Below the pieces are notes generated by a model, which was given only the letters and a program-made list of their open reading frames with translations, did no database searches and was not told where the DNA came from. Shown here piece by piece: positions 13,566 through 64,000 of a stretch of DNA of 64,000 nucleotides. A program made the position numbers and the translations under genes. The stretch is taken from positions 1 through 64,000 of the forward strand of contig JABUQX010018328.1 of NCBI GenBank assembly GCA_015478945.1. Direction: 5' to 3'. Source of the DNA: Trachelipus rathkii. Its lineage: Eukaryota; Arthropoda; Malacostraca; Isopoda; Trachelipodidae. How positions within the stretch are numbered: position 1 is the first letter of the stretch; each line of letters starts with the position of its first letter.

Positions 13566-14469
13566 TCAAGTGCTCATGGGAATTTATTTAGACAGGCACA
13601 AACTAAAATAGATGGAGGGAAGAATCTAAATCAATAAGTGTGCACCCCACCTGAGAACTTGAGTCAGTCCCAATGTTGATTCAAGACCATATGGCCTGCA
13701 TTAACAAAATGATATTACAAAATCAGAATTAAGAGTAAATTTAAGTTCAAATTAAATAAGCTGAGTTTCACCTCCTAGTTGTCCTGAATAAGATATAGCT
13801 TAGATTTTAGCTAGCGGCAAGTATTAGTTACAGGGACTGCTCACAATGTACCATCAACAACCCAATGGTTAGACATGCAAATACTGATATTATCCGCCTG
13901 ATTTCACCTATGATGGGTTAGAGAATCAATATTTTACTAAATTTTAACTTGATAAACAATGATTCAACAACAACTCTAGCAATTTAAAGGATGATATTTG
14001 ATAGCTTTATGGATATTAATATTTGCTTAATAAAATGTATATTGATTGACAAAAGAAAAATTGACAGGTAAATTACACACAATAAATATACACTAGTTTT
14101 ACTTATGAAGATATGAAAAGTGAATAAATATAACAAGTAATATCGTAAAATCTGAATATAAGAATAATTAAATGTACAATGACTATATGAAACTTACAAG
14201 TAAATATAGTAAATTTAAACAATCTTTGGAATAAATCGAACATTTGACTTCAATTAATTATATACACACTTTGGAACAGCTTATAAAGTAGATATCCCAT
14301 AATATACTCAAATAAATTTGATCCTGATCTAAAGTGTGAATATGGAATAAAGCTTTATATCTTATCTTATAGGCTGCAATGTTTATGACTTCTACGATAT
14401 ATATATTTAGAATGAGGATCCAACACAGATCCTAACAAGGAGACCAATATAATAACCAAATAGCTATAG

Positions 14470-14516
<47 letters not shown>

Positions 14517-14599
14517 TAACATATATACTTATATATATATATAACTTATGCTATATAACAACAACCTCTTATATATATAATTTCCCTTCTTCACTACAT

Positions 14600-14674
<75 letters not shown>

Positions 14675-15640
14675 CCCAAATACAAAAACCTGAAATAAAA
14701 CAATGAACCAAATTAATAAATGAAAATTATATATATATACATTGAAGATTTATATACATTTAAAATTCCCATTTAAGATTTACATTTAAGACTTTATATT
14801 GAATTTAGATGCAATTAATTAACATTGAAGATATAACATAAATTACTCTATACAAATTTAATATAATTTTAAAGGATTGATTTTATATTGAAAATGAATA
14901 ACAACCAGGTATCCTCAATAATAATTAATGATTTGATTTCACAACTTCATTCAGATTAAACAATTGACATGACTTTATTCAGATTAAACAATTAGGTAAA
15001 ATAAATAATTGACATGACATTAAATACTGTAGTTATAATTGATTTGATTTATTTAGGAAATAACAGAAATAAACATATCTTGACAAGTTGGAAAACTTGG
15101 CTGGGAGTGTTTTTATTCTTGATGGATTCTGTTTTCCACAAGTAGCTAATAGAATTGTGAATCCTAAAATAAAGAATTCATTTTTCATTGATTTTAATAA
15201 ACAAATATAAGAAAAGAAAAAAAAACTCATTTAAGAATATAAATTATCATAATGGGATATTATAATAAATTCTAACTAATTTCCATGATTTTTATCTAGT
15301 AACGACATATATACCTGGTAATCTGGTAATTTAATATTGGAATAGATGATTCAAAAATCAATTATTATTGTTCATATACTTCAGACAAAGGACCATAAAT
15401 GTTTTAGCATTAAGCAAAAATACAAAATATATCATAAATAATACTAAAGATTCTGCAAAGATAAAAAGTGTAAATCTGTATTGACAGCAAAGAAAAATAA
15501 CCTTTCATGTGCACACTCATACATACTGTATATAAAATTATATATGTAACCTTTGTGCACATGTAAATTAACTACATATGTTATTTACTTTAATATCATA
15601 TAAATAAATCGTTACTAATACTTCCCATGATATACTATAT
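13566..15640. other. AT-rich sequence splitting the LINE
   Basis: About 2.1 kb with no ORF of recognisable family. It includes (TA)n arrays at 14470-14520 and 14595-14670. Its position between two halves of one RT suggests an insertion, but I found no clear terminal repeats or target duplication. Confidence 0.45.
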
Positions 15641-16490
15641 TTGTACTAAAGATTTCATTAATTTATGGTATATGCTAAAACTTGCTAATGTTTGTATAAA
15701 TATTTTAGTTGAATAAACATCATTATGATGGAAAACCAAATCCAATTTTGACAATACTCTTTGTATTGGAAAATGTGGTAGAAGGTTTGGTGGATAATGA
15801 CCCCCTTTACACTGTGTTGGAATTTGTGTTTGATGATGTGTGGAGTTATTTTGTTTAGTATGTTTTTTTCTAGTAGTTTGCATAGTGTTGATAATAGAGA
15901 TGGGGCAATATGATGAAGGGTCAGAGGTGTCTTTTCCTGGTTTTAGTTTGGGTATAATGATGGCTTTTTCCAGATAGGGGGAATGAAGTTTAGGCTGATG
16001 GGGCTGTTATATATTTGTTCTAATTGAGTTAAAGCTGTTCGAGGTGTTTGTTTGAGATGTCTTAATGTCTTAATGTCTGGTCCAGTTGCAGGTGAGTTTT
16101 TAAGTGTCTTTGTTATGTTTTCTATTTCACTTGTGATTTTTGCTATTGTTGGGTTATGGTTGAGTTTTATTTTCTTGAGGACTTTGATGGTTTCCCTGTT
16201 TTTAGGGTGTGTGGGTTTTTGACTGCTTTGCAAAGTGAGTTTGTTTGAGAAGGATGTTTGTGTGTTGTTTGTTGGATTGGGGGTTTTGTGCTTTTGGATT
16301 TTTGTTGGATTCATGAGTGTGTTTGTTGGTTGGTTGAGTTTTTCAGTGTATTTATTGTTTTCCACATTCTGGTGTTATTCGTGTATTGGATGTTCTTTGT
16401 GAGGAAGGTTTTGAAGTTTGAAGAATGTGTTTGTTAAGTTTGTGATTTTGGTGTTTAGGGCGTTAATCTGTGTTGTCATATGAAGTGATA
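15641..16490 (-). mobile_element. Jockey-like LINE, pre-RT and RT N-terminal part
   Basis: The minus-strand ORF at 15943-16365 includes KNSPATGPDIKTLRHLK and FIPPIWKKPSLYP, the conserved entry to RT in Jockey-type LINEs. Lower down, LLEKNILNKITPHI and a degraded QxGF region follow. Stops and frame changes break it. Confidence 0.7.
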
Positions 16491-16564
16491 TGGGTATTAT
16501 TTTTCTGAGCAAGTTGTGTTGTTTGATTAGTTGTTCTATTTCATATAGGCCTATATACTATATT

Positions 16565-18718
<2,154 letters not shown>

Positions 18719-18762
18719 ATTTTTTATTTTTTTTCATTGTACAGAGGCCTTCAGATATTTAT

Positions 18763-18771
18763 ATGAGATGA
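18763..18771 (+). promoter_or_regulatory. Two-codon upstream ORF
   Basis: ATG AGA TGA ends five bases before the Pelle start codon. Another ATG at 18768 opens a longer out-of-frame reading across the start. Either could dampen translation if the transcript begins upstream; this is inference from sequence only. Confidence 0.4.
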
Positions 18772-18775
18772 AAAA

Positions 18776-59789
<41,014 letters not shown>

Positions 59790-59790
<1 letters not shown>

Positions 59791-59795
59791 ATAAA
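59790..59795 (+). terminator. Polyadenylation signal AATAAA
   Basis: AATAAA overlaps the last base of the exon 14 stop codon. A second AATAAA lies at 60194-60199. Such an early signal would give a very short 3' UTR. Confidence 0.4.
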
Positions 59796-59936
59796 AATAT
59801 TACGTGGTATTGTCGATTTGGGTTTCTTAGAAAGAGTTTTTATATTAAAACGTCCGTGTAAATGTTTTAAAGCGTTTTTTAGTGTTTTTGGTAAATTCAC
59901 AAAAATTTCAGTGCCATCTTATTCCAAGTATTACTA

Positions 59937-60035
<99 letters not shown>

Positions 60036-60230
60036 TTCGAAAAAAGATCTTTGCGTGGTTGCCAGGAGCTGGGAATCTCCTCTATCACTTTTTTTCTTCC
60101 TGAAGAGTTGTGCCACAGGACTAAATAAACCAGACAACCGACATCCATTTGCTCAAGAAACTCAAGTCTTGAATCGACCTTTACGTACTTGCCAATAAAA
60201 GAATACTAAAGCAGTACATGAAAAAAAAAA
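59796..60230 (+). other. Pelle 3' flank with possible extra 3' exon
   Basis: It contains (ATT)n at 59937-60033. An acceptor-like TTTCAG ends at 59911, and a pyrimidine-rich CTTTTTTTCTTCCTGAAG lies at about 60089-60106. An open frame runs from the array to TAA at 60197, ending NRPLRTCQ, with AATAAA at 60194. This could be an alternative end exon or chance. Confidence 0.35.
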
Positions 60231-62222
60231 GATAAAATGAAATTTAAGAAGGATGAAAGGGGACTTACAAGGAAATAGGAAGCTCTTTCAAAGGAAGTGG
60301 AAGGTTACAATGAAAATATGAACTCGGTTTAGAATAAACAATAAAAATAAAAGCCGGTAACTGAAGAGAAATGATGAGGAGTGTGGAAGTGAACATCTTC
60401 GAAAATCTAACATTGGCAGTAATGAAGAGGTGATAGCAAATGTGTGTGAGTTTGATGGTGAAAGAAGGAATAGGTATTTTGGGGATGAGGTCATTTGTAA
60501 GAAGGAGGTTTATGAATGGTAAATCTTTAGGTATAGATGAAATTACTGGTGAAATAATCAAGAACGAAGGCGAGATGGTGATTGATTGGATTTGAAAGTT
60601 GTGTAACAAAGCGTTAATGGAGGGTATAGTTCCGAGGAATTTGAGGAGAGCAGTAATAGTACCTTTATATAAGGGTAAGGGAGATAAGGTAACTATAGGA
60701 ATTATAGGGAATTAGTCTATTGTGTTGTATGGAAGATATATGCTGGTGTTTTGGTCGAAAGAGTGCGTCGAGTGACTGAAGGACTGATTGGTCAAGAGCA
60801 AGGTGCATTTAGGAGTGGTAGAGGATGTGTGGATCAAATCTTTACATTGAAACAAATGATTGAGAAAATGAGGGAGAAGAAGAATAAATTGTATTTAGGT
60901 TTTATGGATTTGCAACAGACGTATGGTAGGATTAATAGGAAGCTCTATGGCAGGTGTTAGTGATATATGGTGTTAGTGGTAGGCTTCTGAATGGAATCAA
61001 AAGTATGTATGACGATAGTGAAGCGTGTGTAAGAATAAATGGTGTTGAATGTGATTGGTTTAATATTAATAGCGGAGTGAGGCAGGGATGTGTTATGTCT
61101 CCTTGGTTATTCAATTTGTATATGGATGGAGTTATGAAAGAAAAAAAGTAGAGGTGGGGGTGGCAGAAGAAGGTGTTAGAATGATGGAGAATGGAAGAGA
61201 GTGGAGGGTGCCCTACCTATTATATGCTGATGATTTGGTTTTGTGCGGTGAATCTGAAGAGAGTTTGAGAGGATTGGTAGAGAGATTTGGCAGGGTGTGT
61301 GTAAAAGGAGGGGTTTGAAAGTAAGCGTAGATAGGAGTAAAGTTATGGTTGTGAGTGAAGACATTCTTCGGTGTGAAGTTATGTTATATGGTGAGCAGCT
61401 GGAACAAGTGTAAGTTTAAATATTTAAGATATATGTTGGATGAAAAGTGAACGAATGATGCAGAATGTAGTAGGAAAGTTGTTAATGGCAAGAAGGTGGC
61501 TGGTGCAATTAAATCGTTGGTGGATGTAAAGGGACTATTTCTTGAGTGAGCTAGGGTCTTACATGAGGGTATTATGTTGCCTGTGTTAATGTACGGTATA
61601 GTAGTGAGACTATGGTCTGGAATAAGAGGTATAGACCTAAAGTACGATATGTTCAGATGGACAATCTTAGGGGCGTGTTAGGTGTGAGAAGAATTGATAA
61701 AATGAGGAATGAACGTATTAGAGAGTTGTGTGGTGTGAAGAAAAGGATAAATGAGAGAATAAATGAAAGTATGTTGAGATGGTTTGGTCATGTGGAAAGG
61801 ATGGATGATGGTCGTTTGTTAAACGGATGTATAGTGGTAGCAAGCTGAAACGGATCGGTTGGGAGACCGGAAGAAAAGTGGATTGAATCCACAGCGAATG
61901 CCTTGAGGAAATGAGTTTGGCAGGCGAGAAGAAAGGTGCACAATAGGAGTGAATGGCGGAGTTTTGTGAGGGTGTGTGGTTGTGGCCCACCCGGGCTAAG
62001 GGATGAACCCCACATTAACGGAATTCCATAGTGAGGGTCCGTCGCGGTCCCGTAAAGCTCTAGGGTGGATTTTCTGACTGCGACGAGTTCTCACTAATAG
62101 GTATAAAGGGGGCGGTGAGGGTGGGCTTTCTTTTCGACTTGTGTCATATTCTTCTATTACTTTTCTGTTTCCAGTGCATGTCACGCACCTTACCTCCAGT
62201 CTTGGGGAAAGAAGGTGGATGA
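60231..62222 (+). mobile_element. RTE-like LINE copy downstream of Pelle
   Basis: It is collinear with about 51310-53320 of the fullest copy. RT pieces QEQGAFRSGRGCVDQIFTLK, KLYLGFMDLQQTYG, RQGCVMSPWLFNLYMDGV and LLYADDLVLCGESEESLRGL are clear, in several frames. It is 5'-truncated, with a 3' tail of GATGATG units. Confidence 0.9.
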
Positions 62223-62229
62223 TGATGAT

Positions 62230-62690
62230 GGTTTTATATATGGGAGGGATTTTGTCTTCACGCCAGGGGCTTGGTGAAATTAAGAAAAGTATAAAAGTGC
62301 GATCAGGTCTACTTGAACATGGCTTGGGTAAAGCTATTTATCAACAGTAAATGTCATGCTGCAAATGAAGGAAAGAGTCTTGAACTATTGGACATATCTT
62401 TCATGCATTAGGCGGGAAATGAATGCTAGAAGGGAATGTGACTTTTACCTTCATATTTGGGCAGTCCTCGATTAGCCGAATGTTTACTATAAAATTAAAT
62501 AATTTTGTATACCAGTACCATCCGGCATTGCTTTGTTGAAAATCTGTAATGCTGCAAAATCTTGAGATTTTAAATTTTATATGTAATTTGGATTATTTTA
62601 ACTTACTGTTTAATCATGAAGTACCTGAGTGGGAAGCTGTAGATACCTCGTTTTTTTTATATCCTTTATATCTTTACCAATTCCCGTTTT
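62230..62690. other. Unassigned sequence
   Basis: No ORF or repeat family recognised between two RTE-like pieces. It could be unique flanking DNA. Confidence 0.5.
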
Positions 62691-62694
62691 AGAT

Positions 62695-63040
62695 AAAGTA
62701 TTAATAATTATAATAGTGAGAGTCCGTCACGGTCTTGTGAAGCAGTAGGGTGGATTTTTTTTTAACTGCGACGAGCTTTTGACAAGATGGTAAGGGACGG
62801 GAGCTTTCCTTTCGGCTTGCGTCATGCTCTACTTAAATGAGTCACAGAAGATTTTACTCTTCATCAGCGGGATTCGAACACTGGACCTCCGCGTTGCTGA
62901 GGTAACAGTAACCGGCGCTTTATCCACTAAGCCATCCACGTCCCCAAAAAAGAATATATTTTCCGTGCATGTTGCGCACTCCAACTCCACAGCTAGCCTG
63001 AAGACTATAGGGATAATAAAGAAAGAAATAATAATAATAG
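62695..63040 (+). mobile_element. RTE-like LINE 3' tail split by a SINE
   Basis: 62695-62830 matches the penultimate part of the LINE tail (GAGAGTCCGTCACGG, GGGTGGATTTT, CTTTCCTTTCGGC). 62950-63040 matches the last part (GTGCATGTTGCGCACTCC, GATAATAAAGAAAGAAA). SINE family A lies between them. Confidence 0.8.
62835..62945 (-). mobile_element. tRNA-derived SINE, family A, copy 3
   Basis: The minus strand reads GGACGTGGATGGCTTAGTGG at its head and has the B-box GTTCGAATCCC. It is inserted into an RTE-like tail, so it is younger than that LINE copy. Confidence 0.82.
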
Positions 63041-64000
63041 ACTTAAAAGAGCTATACAGTTTCTGAATATTCTATGTAACTCTTATATAAGTCTTGTTTA
63101 TTACTACTACATTGATGATTAATATTTTACCTGGCCATAACTCTAATGGCATTAGGTCATTAATATCAGATAGGTTTCGATACTGGGACTATAATTTTTG
63201 AAATTTCTAATTTGTTTATTTATAATTGATTGTTTTTACTTTAAAGATTTAAAAATAAAATTTATTTTTCTGAATTTTATTAATATCCTTAACTGCTAAA
63301 ATAATAACTTATCCTTGGATGCTAGTTATTGTTTTTAGCCAAGGTTGCTAGACATGTGAGTTGCCAGGTGACAGCTACAAATGATACAAAAATTTCATGT
63401 TAGACAATATTGGGTATTATAAGCTGTGGTTGGGTATTGCAAACATTATTTGTGAATTACTTGCTAATTTATGCATTTACAGACAGATGAGAAGAAACGG
63501 TGTCTGGTTAATGCATGCGTATTTATAATGGTCTAAAAAAATATATAAATAAATGAACAATTGTGTATCTTTATGGTCTTACCTTGAGTTTGTTGTCTTC
63601 AAAGATTTTTTGCTCTTGATAGTTCTTGTAAACATAAAGCCTGAGACTTTAGTTATTTAACACTTAAACTTAGTAGGTAAATTGATTAGTTGAAACAAAG
63701 AGAATAGAGATAGATTAAAAAGTGGGAAATTGAAAATTAATTTACCTTCATACCCATAGCATTTTGATTATTAAAATTTGAATTTTACAAGCGCACCAGT
63801 TAGGACAGTTATAGAAATAGTAATACCTTATTGTTTTTAGCGCCTTGTGAATTCTGGATAATTATATCCAATATAGACAAATTACAAATTTCACTAAAAC
63901 TAAAAGTAGAAGATATATGAAAGTATATAGTAGTTTTTATATCCCAAAATAAAATCAAAATAGAAGAGATAAATATGTGGAAGTATATAATAGTTTTTAT
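63041..64000. other. AT-rich sequence, nothing recognised
   Basis: No open frame of note, no recognised repeat except a short duplicated phrase near 63910 and 63970 (AGAAGATA..., GTATATA(G/A)TAGTTTTTAT). Confidence 0.55.

Overview
The window is animal nuclear DNA, most likely from a decapod crustacean and plausibly a penaeid-type shrimp. The reasons are very dense (TA)n and (ATT)n microsatellites, a mix of RTE-like LINEs, Penelope-like elements, hAT transposons, a Ty1/copia element and tRNA-derived SINEs, and one spliced host gene with large repeat-filled introns. The species is inferred; nothing in the sequence proves it. No bacterial gene, CRISPR array or rRNA was seen.

The only convincing host gene is a Pelle/IRAK-type kinase of the Toll pathway on the + strand. 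Fourteen coding exons can be placed between 18776 and 59790, and all intron phases agree. Exons 1-2 carry a death domain, exons 3-6 a proline/serine/glutamine-rich linker, exons 7-13 the kinase domain, and exon 14 a long Pro/Ser/acidic tail. Exon 11 (DFG segment) contains a net frameshift and exon 12 contains two compensating ones. The locus is therefore either mis-assembled there, or a damaged or pseudokinase copy.

Layout. 1-4300: a decayed LINE within or next to a hAT element. 4310-7385: an RTE-like LINE on the minus strand. 7390-11100: AT microsatellites, a Penelope-related palindrome and a GC-rich hairpin. 11170-12400: a Penelope fragment interrupted by a short hAT element with a perfect 8-bp target duplication. 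12400-16490: a split Jockey-like LINE on the minus strand. 16565-18593: two tandem copies of a TIR-bounded element directly upstream of the kinase gene. 18745-59790: the Pelle gene. Its 12.8-kb intron 2 holds a copia element with LTRs, a Jockey-like LINE, SINEs, tandem duplications and an RTE-like LINE. Its 13.1-kb intron 12 holds several RTE and Penelope copies, palindromes and a 0.6-kb (ATT)n array. 60230-63040: more RTE sequence with a nested SINE. The last kilobase is unassigned AT-rich DNA.

Two themes recur. The RTE-like LINE (about eleven pieces) nearly always ends in a short repeat that has grown into a (TA)n, (ATT)n or (TTCCC)n array. Several kinase splice sites lie right against such arrays. 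No wholly new gene system was found; the best leads are the damaged DFG exon, the tandem TIR element, the hammerhead-like motifs and the LINE-tail microsatellites.
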